Assembly: GCF_944391105.1 (NCBI RefSeq)
Contig: NZ_CALXSK010000018.1
Span: 1 to 62,957, forward strand
Length of the DNA stretch: 62,957 nt
DNA from: an uncultured Victivallis sp.
GTDB taxonomy: Bacteria > Verrucomicrobiota > Lentisphaeria > Victivallales > Victivallaceae
Direction of reading: 5' to 3'
In this document: one piece after another, positions 15,430-24,120 of the stretch
How the letters are laid out: each line of letters opens with the position of its first letter
Numbering within the stretch: position 1 is the stretch's first letter
The notes under the pieces: model-generated
The model's database searches: none
What the model was told of the DNA's origin: nothing
The model's input: only the letters and a program-made list of their open reading frames with translations
Made by a program: the position numbers and the translations under genes

Positions 15430-17526
15430 TCAAAGGGTCGCTTTCTTCAGTTCGATTTCATAGATTTCGATTTCATCGTCGACCTGGAAGTCCATGAAAT
15501 TGTCAAGCCGGATGCCGCACTCAAGACCCGCCTTGACCTCCTTCACATCATCCTTGAAGCGGCGCAGGCTCGCCACCTCTCCGTTGTAGATCAGGTCGCC
15601 GCCGCGCCGCACCCGCGCTTTGGCTCCAACTTTGACCACGCCGGATTCGACGATGCAGCCGCAGATCTTCGGCCCTTTCGAAAGCTCGATAACCTGAAGA
15701 ATCTTCGCTTTGCCGAGCGGCTTTTCCCGTTTTTCCGGCTCAAGTTTTCCGGCAAGCGCATCCGTGATATCCTCAAGCAGTTCATAGATGATGCTGTAAA
15801 GCCGGATCTCGACTTTCTGCTTTTTGGCCATTTCATTCACACCCGGATTGACCCGGACATGAAATCCGATGACGATCGAATTCGTCGCCGCCGCAAGCGC
15901 AATGTCGTTTTCGCTGATCGGACCGACGGCGTTTGCAATGACTTCGGCCTTGATCTTCTCGTGAGGGAGCTCCGCAAGGGAATGCTCGATCGCTTCGCCG
16001 GAACCCTTCACGTCCGATTTAATGATGATGTTCAGAACATTCTGATGTTCGCTGTTGAGTTTGCTGAACAAATCCTCCGCCGTGGCGATCGCACTTGTGG
16101 CGAGCATGCTTCCGCGTTTGGCGGCAATGCGTTCCTGCGCCTCGTTGCGCGCGGCTTTTTCCGTGTCGAAGATCTCAATGCGGTCGCCCGCCTCCGGAAC
16201 TCCCGAAAGCCCGACCACTTTCACCGGAACGCTCGGCCCGGCCGTCTTCACCCGCTCGCCCTTGTCGTTGATCAGCATGCGGATGCGCCCGTAGTGCTCG
16301 CCGCAGAGAATCGTGTCGCCGACATGCAATGTGCCGTCCTGCACAAGAACGCTCGCGGTCGGCCCGAGCCCGGCTTCCATCTGCGCTTCGAGAACCGCCC
16401 CCGAGGCACGCCGTTTCGGGTTGGCCTTGAGCTCGAGGATTTCCGCCTCCAGCAGAATGCGGTCGAGCAGATCGGTCAAGCCCTGTCCGGTCTTGGCTGA
16501 AACCCGCACGGTTCCGACGTTGCCGCCCCAGTCTTCGCTGGTCAGACCGTTCTGCTGCATGTGCAGAAGAATCTTGTCCGGATCCGCTTCCGGAAGATCC
16601 ATTTTGTTGATCGCCACGATGATCGGAACCTTTGCCGCTTTCGCATGGTTCATCGCTTCGATCGTCTGCGGCTTGAATCCCTCGGTCGCGCTCACAACCA
16701 GCACGACCAGGTCGGTCAGATTCGCTCCGCGGGCCCGCATATTCGTGAACGCCGCGTGTCCCGGGGTGTCGATGAAGGTGATCGGCTTGCCGTTGTGAGT
16801 GACCGTCGATGCGCCGATGTGCTGTGTGATCGCTCCCGCCTCGGTATCGGTTACGTGCGTATGGCGCACCGCATCCTGAAGCGAGGTTTTCCCGTGGTCG
16901 ACGTGTCCCATGAAGGTGACTACGGGCGGACGCTCCTTCAGATCAGCCGGATTCTCTTCCTGCTTCGGCTTCGCCGGAGCGACCGGAGCCGGAGCCGGTT
17001 TCGGAGCGGCGCCGATTTCAAGTTCGTAACCGTATGATGTGCAGAGCTTTCTCGCATTCGCTTCACTGATCGGCTGGTTGATTCCTGCGAGTTCACCGAG
17101 CTTGATGAGATCGGTGATGAGCTCATTCGGCTTTTTGCCCACCGCCTCGGCCAGAGCTTTTACGATGATCGGGGAGGGGAGCGTCACCTTTCCACCGCGG
17201 GGAGCGCCGGAAGCTGCCGCGCCGCCGTGCTGAGATCCACGGTTGCCTTTCCCGTGCGCATTGTTGTTGCGCCCGCGATCGTTCTCTTCGCGTCGGCCGG
17301 CCGGTTTTTTCCCGCCTTTTTTGCCGGATTTCTTGTCGGCCACCGGCTCGTCCTGTTCATAGAGGTCGGCAAAAAACATTTCGACGAGCTCGACCATATC
17401 GTCCGGAATGACGCTGTTTTCCGCATCGGGCGTTTCAATTCCCTGGCCGGCAAGCTCCTCCATAACTGATTTTGCCGAGACCCCGTACTGTTTTGCAATA
17501 TCCTTTACTTTCAATATTTTACTCAA
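15430..17526 (-). CDS. infB: Translation initiation factor IF-2
   Basis: 698 residues. The N-terminal IF2N helix (SKILKVKDIAKQYGVSAKSV) is followed by a short Lys/Arg/Gly-rich linker, a second IF2N-like helix region (about 113-175) and the G domain with GHVDHGKTS (207-215), DTPGHAAF and NKMDLPEAD. The remaining EF-Tu-like and C-terminal domains bind initiator tRNA and end in IEIYEIELKK. The start is taken as TTG 17526, because CGGAGGGACAG is seven bases upstream and MSKI is the family's normal start; the longer frame from 17559 overlaps nusA. The linker is short compared with enterobacterial IF-2. Confidence 0.96.
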   Translation of the reverse strand: MSKILKVKDIAKQYGVSAKSVMEELAGQGIETPDAENSVIPDDMVELVEMFFADLYEQDEPVADKKSGKKGGKKPAGRREENDRGRNNNAHGKGNRGSQHGGAAASGAPRGGKVTLPSPIIVKALAEAVGKKPNELITDLIKLGELAGINQPISEANARKLCTSYGYELEIGAAPKPAPAPVAPAKPKQEENPADLKERPPVVTFMGHVDHGKTSLQDAVRHTHVTDTEAGAITQHIGASTVTHNGKPITFIDTPGHAAFTNMRARGANLTDLVVLVVSATEGFKPQTIEAMNHAKAAKVPIIVAINKMDLPEADPDKILLHMQQNGLTSEDWGGNVGTVRVSAKTGQGLTDLLDRILLEAEILELKANPKRRASGAVLEAQMEAGLGPTASVLVQDGTLHVGDTILCGEHYGRIRMLINDKGERVKTAGPSVPVKVVGLSGVPEAGDRIEIFDTEKAARNEAQERIAAKRGSMLATSAIATAEDLFSKLNSEHQNVLNIIIKSDVKGSGEAIEHSLAELPHEKIKAEVIANAVGPISENDIALAAATNSIVIGFHVRVNPGVNEMAKKQKVEIRLYSIIYELLEDITDALAGKLEPEKREKPLGKAKILQVIELSKGPKICGCIVESGVVKVGAKARVRRGGDLIYNGEVASLRRFKDDVKEVKAGLECGIRLDNFMDFQVDDEIEIYEIELKKATL

Positions 17527-17555
17527 TTTCTGTCCCTCCGGTATGCCGCGGAATC

Positions 17556-18794
17556 TCACGCATCGAGGCGGTCAAATGCGCGGTTGATTTCATCTGCGTT
17601 GATTCCGTCAAGCTCAAGCAGTGTGTCGCGCCCGGCCTCCCGGACGCCGTCCACAGTCACGTAGCCGTTGCTGATCAGCAGATCCGCCGTCCCTTCCGAA
17701 ATCCCGAGTTCGGATGAGAGCCGGACCGCCGCCTGATGCAGCTGGTCGCGGAACGACCCCCGGTCGGCTTTCGGCTCCTCGTTCTGAATCGTGATGTTCC
17801 AGCCGATCAGCTTCGAGCAGAGGCGGACATTCTGCGCCTTTTTGCCGAAAGCGATTTTCGACTGCTCTTCCGTCACATGGACGATGAGTTCATGTTTCGC
17901 CTCGTTCACTTCGACGGACTGCACTTTGGCCGGGAGCAGCGCGTTGGTCGCATATTTCCGGATGTCCGCGTCCCAGGGGACGATGTCGATCCGTTCCATT
18001 CCGAGCTCGGCCGTGATGTTGCGCACGCGGTTGCCGCGGACGCCGACGCACGAACCCACCGGGTCGACGCGCGGATCCGTGCTCATGACCGCCACCTTCG
18101 TGCGGTTGCCCGCCTCACGCGCAATTCCCTTGATGACCACGACGCCGTCGTGGATTTCACTGACCTCGCGCTCGAAAAGTTTCTGCACGAATTCCGGACA
18201 GGCGCGCGAAACGATCAGGCTCGGTCCGGAGGTGTTGATGTCGATCTTCTGCAGATAGGCGTTGATCCGCTCGCCCGGCTGGTACTGTTCGCCGTGAACC
18301 TTCTCTTTCGACGGCATGATCCCTTCAGCGCGCTGGAAGTCGATGATGATGCTCCCCGCATCGAAACGGCGCACCGTCCCGTTCAGAATCGTGCCGACCC
18401 GGTCGGCGAACTCCTCCTGCACGTTCTCCTTCTCCGCCTTGCGCAGCTGCTGGATCATCGCCTGGCGCGCGGTCTGCGCCGCGATCCGGCCGAAGTTGTG
18501 CGGCGTCACCTCCCACTCGACGATGTCGCCGAGCTTCACATCAGGAAAGCGCTCCTGCGCGCGGGTGATCACAAGCTGATCGCAGGTCGGATTCTCCTTG
18601 ACCACCTCAAGCATCGCCCAGGCGCGGATCGCTCCGGTCGCCGGATCAATTTTCACCTTCAGCTCATTGGCCGGATGAATGCTTTTGCGCGAGCCGATGA
18701 GAATTGCGTTTTCCAAAGCACGAATCAAGCTGTCGCGGCTGATCCCGCGCTCCTGCTCGATGTAGTCGAGAATCTGAAGTAATTCGTTGCCCAT
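17556..18794 (-). CDS. nusA: Transcription termination/antitermination factor NusA
   Basis: 412 residues. It binds RNA polymerase and nascent RNA and modulates pausing, termination and antitermination. Order: N-terminal polymerase-binding domain (1-125), S1 domain (about 130-200, GTVRRFDAGSIIIDF), KH domains (DPRVDPVGSCVGVRGNRVRNITAEL and GKKAQNVRLCSKLIGW), then a helix-hairpin-helix tail (GISEGTADLLISNGYVTVDGVREAG). The start at 18794 is fixed by GGAGG six bases upstream; the longer frame is rejected. rimP, which usually precedes nusA, is absent. The next gene upstream is an unrelated decarboxylase. Confidence 0.96.
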   Translation of the reverse strand: MGNELLQILDYIEQERGISRDSLIRALENAILIGSRKSIHPANELKVKIDPATGAIRAWAMLEVVKENPTCDQLVITRAQERFPDVKLGDIVEWEVTPHNFGRIAAQTARQAMIQQLRKAEKENVQEEFADRVGTILNGTVRRFDAGSIIIDFQRAEGIMPSKEKVHGEQYQPGERINAYLQKIDINTSGPSLIVSRACPEFVQKLFEREVSEIHDGVVVIKGIAREAGNRTKVAVMSTDPRVDPVGSCVGVRGNRVRNITAELGMERIDIVPWDADIRKYATNALLPAKVQSVEVNEAKHELIVHVTEEQSKIAFGKKAQNVRLCSKLIGWNITIQNEEPKADRGSFRDQLHQAAVRLSSELGISEGTADLLISNGYVTVDGVREAGRDTLLELDGINADEINRAFDRLDA

Positions 18795-18867
18795 TTCATC
18801 CTCCGTTGCATGATCCCCACCACGGGGAATATTCTCTCTCCAAGCCGCCTTGAGTCTTGTTCCGCAA

Positions 18868-18898
18868 AATAAAAAAGCGGGTAGAGCTGCACCCACTT
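18868..18898 (-). promoter_or_regulatory. nusA-operon leader hairpin with U-run (possible attenuator)
   Basis: On the minus strand, GTGGGTGCAGCTCTACCCGC forms a short stem and is followed by TTTTTTATTTT, about 75 bases before the nusA start. A terminator-like hairpin between promoter and first gene suggests premature termination controlled by NusA itself or by another factor, as known for leaders of rimP/nusA operons elsewhere. Confidence 0.55.
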
Positions 18899-18935
18899 GA
18901 CACTTACCGGTACCAGACTATTAATTTACGATGGT

Positions 18936-18963
18936 AATATAGCTGATTTTATCAGATAATCAA
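18936..18963 (-). promoter_or_regulatory. Promoter of the nusA operon
   Basis: Minus strand TTGATT, 16 bases, TATATT. It is upstream of the leader hairpin and just downstream of the terminator of the preceding decarboxylase gene. Confidence 0.55.
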
Positions 18964-18987
18964 GTATTTTTAACCGCCTCATCCGCA

Positions 18988-19028
18988 GAAAAAACGCAAA
19001 ATCGCCCGTCCCCGCGCGCGAACGCGGG
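18988..19028 (-). terminator. Terminator after the PLP decarboxylase gene
   Basis: On the minus strand, CCCGCG pairs with CGCGGG across a 6-base loop (19011-19028), followed by two T-rich stretches (GATTTTGCGTTTTTTC). It separates this gene from the nusA promoter. Confidence 0.55.
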
Positions 19029-19057
19029 CCGGAAGCTGCCGTTGTGTACGGATCGGG

Positions 19058-20227
19058 TCAGCGGGCGATGTCGTCGGCGAGTTTCCGCACGAGTCCGTCG
19101 TTGAAATACTGCATGACCACCACGTGTGAAAATTCTCCCGAGCAGGCCATGCACCAGCGATGGACAACTTCGTCCTTCGGCCGGGGAAAATAGACGGTGT
19201 TCGACCAGGGATTCACATGCGCCTCCACGCCGCGTTCACGGAGGGCGGCGGAGAGTTTCCCCGTCATTTCGAGCATGTGTTTCGCCTCGGCCCGGAATCC
19301 CTCCGGTTTCGTCGTCATGATCCGCCAGAAGAGTTTCAGCACGTCAAAACCGCTGCGCGAGCAGCTGATCGTCGGCATCATGATTCCGCCGAGATAGGGA
19401 ATCGTGAGCTTGTTCAAATATTGCAAAATCTCCTTCCGGCAGACAAACACCCCCGCCGGCTCGTTCAGCGCAAAGAACTTGTGCCCGGATACCGCGAGCG
19501 AATCGAAGCCCATCACCCGCTGGTCGACCAGTTCGCGCGCCGCAGGATCGTCCAGCCACGGCAGATACCCGCCGAACAGTGCCACGTCAAGATGGCGGTA
19601 ACATGCCGGAGGGTTGACCTCCTTCAGCACCCGGTCGATCGCGCGCTGGTCGTCGATCGCCCCCTTGAAGGTCCCCCCGACCGCAATCGCCACGAGCGCG
19701 GGCCGTTCTGGATCGAGCTGGCGGCGCAGATCTTCCACATCCATCCGGCCTGACGGCTCCACGCCGATGATCCGGGTTTCAATCCGCAGGATGTCGCCGA
19801 GTTTCTGCACCGAGTAGTGCGCCTCCGCCGAGACGTAGAGAATCGGCGGTCGGTCCGACTGCGCCTCAAGTGTCTTGCGGCCGAAATAGAGTCCGTGCAG
19901 ATTCCCGTCGGTTCCGCCGTTGGTCACAACCCCCCAGTGGTTGTCGTGGAAACCGAATGTGCCGGCGATGAAGTCGACGACTTCGCGTTCGAATTCGTCG
20001 ACGTGCAGCATATCCCAGGCCTCCTTGTAGGGACTGCCGACACTGATGAGCGTCGTATTGCACAGTCCGGTTTCGAGCAGCCACTCATAAAATCCCGAGA
20101 GATTCGTCTCCTGGTCAAACGGATAACCGGCCTGAAGATCCCGCCGGGAAACCAGTTCCTTCGCAGCCGCGGTCAGACGGCGGAGCACCGCTTCGTCCGG
20201 CATCTTCTGCAACGTCACATCTTTCAT
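19058..20227 (-). CDS. PLP-dependent amino acid decarboxylase, histidine decarboxylase-like
   Basis: 389 residues, the size of bacterial PLP histidine decarboxylases. WGVVTNGGTDGNLHGLYFGR (98-117) and AHYSV (136-140) are cofactor-contact motifs, HLDVAL holds the Asp214 that pairs with the PLP ring, and SGHKFF contains the Schiff-base Lys250. Group II decarboxylases of this size act on histidine, but serine and other amino acids are known for relatives, so the substrate is open. No antiporter gene is adjacent, which argues against a classic acid-resistance pair here. It has its own promoter and terminator. Confidence 0.85.
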   Translation of the reverse strand: MKDVTLQKMPDEAVLRRLTAAAKELVSRRDLQAGYPFDQETNLSGFYEWLLETGLCNTTLISVGSPYKEAWDMLHVDEFEREVVDFIAGTFGFHDNHWGVVTNGGTDGNLHGLYFGRKTLEAQSDRPPILYVSAEAHYSVQKLGDILRIETRIIGVEPSGRMDVEDLRRQLDPERPALVAIAVGGTFKGAIDDQRAIDRVLKEVNPPACYRHLDVALFGGYLPWLDDPAARELVDQRVMGFDSLAVSGHKFFALNEPAGVFVCRKEILQYLNKLTIPYLGGIMMPTISCSRSGFDVLKLFWRIMTTKPEGFRAEAKHMLEMTGKLSAALRERGVEAHVNPWSNTVYFPRPKDEVVHRWCMACSGEFSHVVVMQYFNDGLVRKLADDIAR

Positions 20228-20265
20228 TTCATCCCACCTGTCCTTCTTTTGCAGCGAAAAGCATT

Positions 20266-20293
20266 ACTATACCATGTTTCAGCGGAAAAGCAA
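20266..20293 (-). promoter_or_regulatory. Promoter of the PLP decarboxylase gene
   Basis: Minus strand TTGCTT, 16 bases, TATAGT, about 40 bases upstream of the start at 20227 and just past the dnaA terminator. Confidence 0.45.
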
Positions 20294-20297
20294 CCGG

Positions 20298-20336
20298 AAA
20301 GAAAAGCGGGGAGGGGCATTTCTGCGCTCTCCCCGC
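20298..20336 (-). terminator. Terminator after dnaA
   Basis: On the minus strand, GCGGGGAG pairs with CTCCCCGC, with a few extra paired bases inside, followed by TTTTCTTT. It lies about 20 bases after the dnaA stop. Confidence 0.75.
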
Positions 20337-20356
20337 GTAAATTCGGCGTGATCCGG

Positions 20357-21742
20357 TTACTTTTTCTGAAGCTGCCGCTTGATCTGGGAGATCGCACGGC
20401 GGATATTTTCATCGGAACTGGCCAGCTGAGGAACCTTCTTCTCCGCGTGCAGCACGGTCGCATGGTTGCGGCGGAAGGCGGAGCCGACCTCGTTCGAGGA
20501 GTTCTGCGTCAGTTCCCGCGAAAGATACATCGCGATCATGCGCGGCTCGGCGATGCCGCGGCTGCGCCGTTCCCCGAGAAGATCCGAGAGCTGGATGCCG
20601 AAGTGATCCGCCACCGTCTGCTGGATCTGATCGATCGAGAGATCCCGCGCCGAGGACTCCTGTGCAAGCTGGCTCTGGAGAAGCTCCTCGGCCTGTTCAA
20701 TGTTGAGCAGCCCCTTTCCGCTGAACGACGCGTAGGAGGCGAGGCGGATGAACGCTCCGCGCAGTCTGCGCACATTCGACGAGATGTTTTTCGCGAGGAA
20801 CTCAAGCAGCGTATCATCCATGGTGTTCTGCACGAGTGTTTCGCTGCGCATCTGCCGCAGAATCGAAAGACGCGCCTCGTATTCGGGCGGACAGAGTTCC
20901 GCGACCATCCCCTGTTCGAACCGGGTTTCGAGCTGCTTGTCGAGCTTCTCGATTTCGCACGGCTGCCGGTCGGAGGTGAGCACGATCTGCTTGTTCCGGT
21001 TGTAGAAGAGATTGAAAACATTGAAGAATTCGGCCTGCATCTGTTTTTTCCCGGAGAGCATCTGCACATCGTCAACCAGAAGCACGTCGACATTGCGCAG
21101 ACGTGACCGGAAGGGGCTCAAATTCTTCTTTTCAAGCAGATTGTAGTAGAACTCGTTGAGCATTTCGTCGCAGGTCATGAGACACACTTCGGTCTTGTTC
21201 GAATTTCGCCGCACTTCCGAGGCGATCGCATGCAGCAGATGCGTCTTCCCCGTTCCGCTTACTCCATACAGGAAGAGCGGGTTGTAACGTTTCCCCGGGG
21301 CGTCCGCAACCGCGCGTGCCGCAGCGTAGCCGCAACCGTTTTCCGCATCCACGATGAAGCTCTCGAACGTATGCTCTCCAAGCGGACTTTGTGAATTTAT
21401 GATTTTACGGATGGGGGCGCTTTTTTTCTGCGCTGTTCCGGAAGTTGCAATTGCGGTTGCCGGAACGGGCTCGTCGAGCACCGGCTCGTGGCCCGGCTCA
21501 AGCCGGTAGCGGTAATTGATTCCGTCGATTCCGGAGAGCGCCCCCTGGATGAGATCATCGTATTGCTCTTCGATAATGCTCGCGAAAAAGTCGTCCGACA
21601 CACCGAGTTTCAACGTCCCGTCTTCCAGCGTCAGCGGGGTCATCTTGCGAAACCACTGACGGTACAGATGCTCATTCTGTTCCTTCAGACGGTCTGCCGC
21701 AATCGACCAGATGTCTGCTGCGCAGCTCTCTTGCGAATCCAT
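20357..21742 (-). CDS. dnaA: Chromosomal replication initiator DnaA
   Basis: 461 residues. Domain I (1-85) includes LYRQWFRKMTPL, followed by a short linker. The AAA+ domain begins near 120: Walker A is GVSGTGKTHLL (160-170) and Walker B is VDVLLVDDVQML. Domain IV has the DNA-binding signature AFRRNHATVLHAEKK near the C-terminus. It opens the replication origin. The start at 21742 is chosen because AGAAGGACTT precedes it and domain I starts there; a longer open frame upstream has no domain. dnaN, recF and gyrB are not adjacent, so this is not the classic dnaA-dnaN arrangement. The PHP gene upstream points the same way but has its own terminator. Confidence 0.96.
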   Translation of the reverse strand: MDSQESCAADIWSIAADRLKEQNEHLYRQWFRKMTPLTLEDGTLKLGVSDDFFASIIEEQYDDLIQGALSGIDGINYRYRLEPGHEPVLDEPVPATAIATSGTAQKKSAPIRKIINSQSPLGEHTFESFIVDAENGCGYAAARAVADAPGKRYNPLFLYGVSGTGKTHLLHAIASEVRRNSNKTEVCLMTCDEMLNEFYYNLLEKKNLSPFRSRLRNVDVLLVDDVQMLSGKKQMQAEFFNVFNLFYNRNKQIVLTSDRQPCEIEKLDKQLETRFEQGMVAELCPPEYEARLSILRQMRSETLVQNTMDDTLLEFLAKNISSNVRRLRGAFIRLASYASFSGKGLLNIEQAEELLQSQLAQESSARDLSIDQIQQTVADHFGIQLSDLLGERRSRGIAEPRMIAMYLSRELTQNSSNEVGSAFRRNHATVLHAEKKVPQLASSDENIRRAISQIKRQLQKK

Positions 21743-22122
21743 AAGTCCTTCTACCTGTTCTCTTTCCCTTAAACCCATTTCAAAAACATCCGCGCCCGGA
21801 TTCGTTCGCGACCGCCTTTCAAATGGGCTCAATCCTTTTCCCCGTGACTGTCCGACAATTTCTGCTCCGCTTCCCGGATTTTGGGAAAGCCGGATGCCGG
21901 ATCTCTCCGTCTCCGCTCCGCCTGATCCGTTCCGACCGTCGGACGAAATGTGTTGACAATCCATTAACAAGTTATTAACAGCCCCCCCGTTTCTCCCGGG
22001 GGACAACACTGGACAATGTAGTTGCGTTCTTCTGATAATTCAAATGATTTTTGCGATCTTTTCTAGAAAAAAAGTTGATTTTTTGACTTGACAAAACCGG
22101 GAAATGGAGCATCGTTTCCAGA
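21743..22122. other. dnaA upstream region without genes
   Basis: About 380 bases with no gene. On the minus strand it holds a possible promoter at 22015-22043 (TTGAAT, 17 bases, TACATT), leaving a leader of about 270 bases. Two weak DnaA-box-like words (TTGTCAACA at 21951-21959 and TTATTAACA at 21972-21980) and a CCCCC/GGGGG hairpin at about 21982-22003 are also present. The segment 22038-22080 is AT-rich. It could hold an origin or an autoregulatory region, but the box matches are poor. Confidence 0.4.
22015..22043 (-). promoter_or_regulatory. Possible dnaA promoter
   Basis: Minus strand TTGAAT, 17 bases, TACATT. Each hexamer matches the consensus at four of six positions, and the leader would be long, so this is tentative. 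Confidence 0.3.
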
Positions 22123-22123
22123 C

Positions 22124-22156
22124 AAAAAAACGGCCGGAAAACGACAGTCTCCGGCC
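22124..22156 (-). terminator. Terminator after the PHP-domain gene
   Basis: On the minus strand, GGCCGGA pairs with TCCGGCC around an 11-base loop, followed by GTTTTTTTG. It lies 25 bases after the stop at 22182. Confidence 0.75.
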
Positions 22157-22181
22157 TATGAACGAGTTACGGAAAAGCGAC

Positions 22182-23519
22182 TCAGAAATTAGTGGAATCA
22201 ATAATCATTCTTATCTTTCCCACCTCCTCCGGCCAGTCGCTGACGTTCTCGAAACGGGCGGGAGTGAACCGTTCTCCGAGTTGCGCGTAAAATGCGTTTC
22301 GCTTGAGCCGTCCCGGCAGCTCCTGCTGCGCCCAGTCGCTGAGATAGCCGCGTCCGAGTTTCGAGAAGAGCGTATGACCCGCGAGGATCCGCGCGCCGTG
22401 GACGAAGGTTGCAACATGCTTCCGCAGCGGTTCGGCGTTGATGTCGTCGACGAGTTTCTGCCCCGGCGCATTCATCTCCGTGCCGATGATTACCGGCAGG
22501 TCGCGTTCATTGCAGGCCGCGATGACGCGATCGAGTTCCGCGATGCAGCGTGCGCTGCCGAGGTTGCGGTCCGGGATGAGGTTCAGCATGGCCGCACCCT
22601 TTTCCATGTGAAGATCGAGCAGACGGTCCACATCCGCTTCCCCCGCGGAGAGGCCGTGCAGCCAGGCGATCGTCGGAATCGCGCCGCAGCTGATGATGAA
22701 CTGATTGAACTCCTCAAGCGCGGGGAACGAGGTCGGAGTCGGGGCGATGTAGCCGGCTCCGCCCTGTTTCATCGTCACAGAGCGGATTTTCGCTTCGAGT
22801 TTGACGGGGTCGTCGAGCAGTTTCGCGCCGTCATCCGTTGAGATTTTAAGTTTTCCGGCCCAGAATTCCGCCCTGGCTTCCCGGTCGGAGAACTGCTTTT
22901 CGGCCTTTTCCCGATAGGCCCGGCAGAGATGGCGTTCCGTCGCATTGCCGGCCGGGGTCAGCGGCAGGACGTCGTGGTCGAAATCAAGCCGGACCGGATC
23001 GAGCGCGGCATTGACCAGCTCAACCATTTTCCTTACGCGCGCGCCCGCGGTTGCTCGAAGTTTGTTGGCGAATTCCTTCGCGCAGGGAGGAATCGTCCCG
23101 GTCGGGAAGCCGAGCCCGAGGTGATAGGCTATGCCCGGTTCTCCGGGCGAGTTGATCGCCGCGTCTGCGAGTTCCCTGACAAAGACGCGCGTTTCGATGC
23201 CGCATGAGTAGTTCATGTCGAGCTGTTCCGCACATGACCGGAACTCATCGACCGCGTCAAGCACGTCGAAATCGATGATCCCTGCCGCGAGCCAGCCCGA
23301 TTTCCGCGCAAGATACGCGATCTGCGCCGGAGTGAAGCCGTAGCCGTTGTAGCTGTAACAGGTGTGACAGTGCAGATTGTGCAGCAGCCCCGGCGGATCC
23401 GCCGGAAGTTGCCGGTTCCGCCAGAGCGAGGCGATTTCCGCCAGCGCGTTCCGGCGAATGGCACGGTCGGGGCTGTTGAGTTCCTGTTCCAGTGGCTTGA
23501 GCTCCTCTCTGCTGATCAT
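22182..23519 (-). CDS. PHP-domain metal-dependent hydrolase
   Basis: 445 residues. NLHCHTCYSYNGYGFTPAQIA (about 45-66) is the first PHP metal motif (HxH). Later CGIETRVFV, TIAWLHGLSAGEADV and IIGTEMNAPGQK provide further likely Glu/His/Asp ligands of the TIM-like barrel. PHP proteins include histidinol-phosphate phosphatase, nucleotide phosphoesterases and DNA polymerase domains; a long free-standing one such as this is probably a phosphoesterase of unknown substrate. The start at 23519 follows AAGGAGG; the longer frame overlaps the Fur box region and is rejected. The gene is divergent from the Fur-family gene. Confidence 0.85.
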   Translation of the reverse strand: MISREELKPLEQELNSPDRAIRRNALAEIASLWRNRQLPADPPGLLHNLHCHTCYSYNGYGFTPAQIAYLARKSGWLAAGIIDFDVLDAVDEFRSCAEQLDMNYSCGIETRVFVRELADAAINSPGEPGIAYHLGLGFPTGTIPPCAKEFANKLRATAGARVRKMVELVNAALDPVRLDFDHDVLPLTPAGNATERHLCRAYREKAEKQFSDREARAEFWAGKLKISTDDGAKLLDDPVKLEAKIRSVTMKQGGAGYIAPTPTSFPALEEFNQFIISCGAIPTIAWLHGLSAGEADVDRLLDLHMEKGAAMLNLIPDRNLGSARCIAELDRVIAACNERDLPVIIGTEMNAPGQKLVDDINAEPLRKHVATFVHGARILAGHTLFSKLGRGYLSDWAQQELPGRLKRNAFYAQLGERFTPARFENVSDWPEEVGKIRMIIDSTNF

Positions 23520-23635
23520 CGGCACCTCCTTGGCATCGTGACTGGGTTGCTTTGCGAAAACATCTCTCAAGGGTAATATAACGAATCCGCCGGGGGTTTC
23601 AATGGTAAAATCGGGTATTTTTTGCAAAATATTAC

Positions 23636-23663
23636 TTGCAACCTGCCGGGAACGCAGTATATT
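23636..23663 (+). promoter_or_regulatory. Promoter of the oxygen-defence operon
   Basis: TTGCAA (23636-23641), 16 bases, TATATT (23658-23663). The Fur-type palindrome lies immediately downstream, around the expected transcription start. Confidence 0.55.
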
Positions 23664-23672
23664 ATTCAATTG

Positions 23673-23685
23673 GATAATGATTATC
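23673..23685. promoter_or_regulatory. Fur/PerR-type operator
   Basis: GATAATGATTATC is a perfect palindrome (two GATAAT hexamers facing each other across one base), the core of a Fur-family box. It sits 10 bases past the -10 element and 25 bases before the start of the Fur-family gene, so autorepression is likely. Confidence 0.75.
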
Positions 23686-23709
23686 AAAAATATCTCATTC
23701 GGGAGGAGC

Positions 23710-24120
23710 ATGAACAGAACAGCACAGAGAGAGGCGATCCTGAAGGAGCTGCGATCGGTGAAGAGTCATCCGACCGCGGATGAGCTCTATACGATGTTGC
23801 GCGTGAAGATGCCGACCATCAGTCTGGGCACGGTTTACCGGAATCTGGAGCAGATGTCCCAGGCCGGTATTGTCCGGAAACTGGAAACCGCGGGGAAACA
23901 GAAGCGGTTTGACGGGGATTTGTCCGAGCATCATCATGTTCGTTGTCCGGTCTGTGGTGCCGTGCGGGATGTTTCTCCCGGGACGTTCGACAGGATCGAT
24001 CGAGAGATCCGGGTTCTGATGCGTGATCTGCAGTGCGACTCGTTTTATCTTGAACTCAGCGGCAAATGCCGCGTTTGCAGCAGGAATAAAGATCAAGGAG
24101 GGGAAAATGCAGAAACGTGA
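23710..24120 (+). CDS. Fur-family regulator, probably PerR-like
   Basis: 136 residues. A winged helix ([27 protein letters not shown]) is followed by the metal-binding dimerisation domain with [10 protein letters not shown] and CRVC: Cys79, Cys82, Cys120 and Cys123 form the structural zinc site. Its target genes next door are for superoxide and oxygen removal, which favours a peroxide-sensing PerR over an iron-sensing Fur. Sequence alone does not settle this. The start is set by GGGAGGAG. The last 14 bases overlap the desulfoferrodoxin start. Confidence 0.9.
   Translation: MNRTAQREAILKELRSVKSHPTADELYTMLRVKMPTISLGTVYRNLEQMSQAGIVRKLETAGKQKRFDGDLSEHHHVRCPVCGAVRDVSPGTFDRIDREIRVLMRDLQCDSFYLELSGKCRVCSRNKDQGGENAET

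Noticed and set aside
17527..17559. Upstream start for infB at 17559
   Set aside because: It would overlap nusA and add residues not found in IF-2. The TTG at 17526 has a strong ribosome site and the normal MSKI start.
21743..22009. N-terminal extension of DnaA by 89 codons
   Set aside because: It lacks any domain, and the ATG at 21742 has AAGGA and begins domain I.
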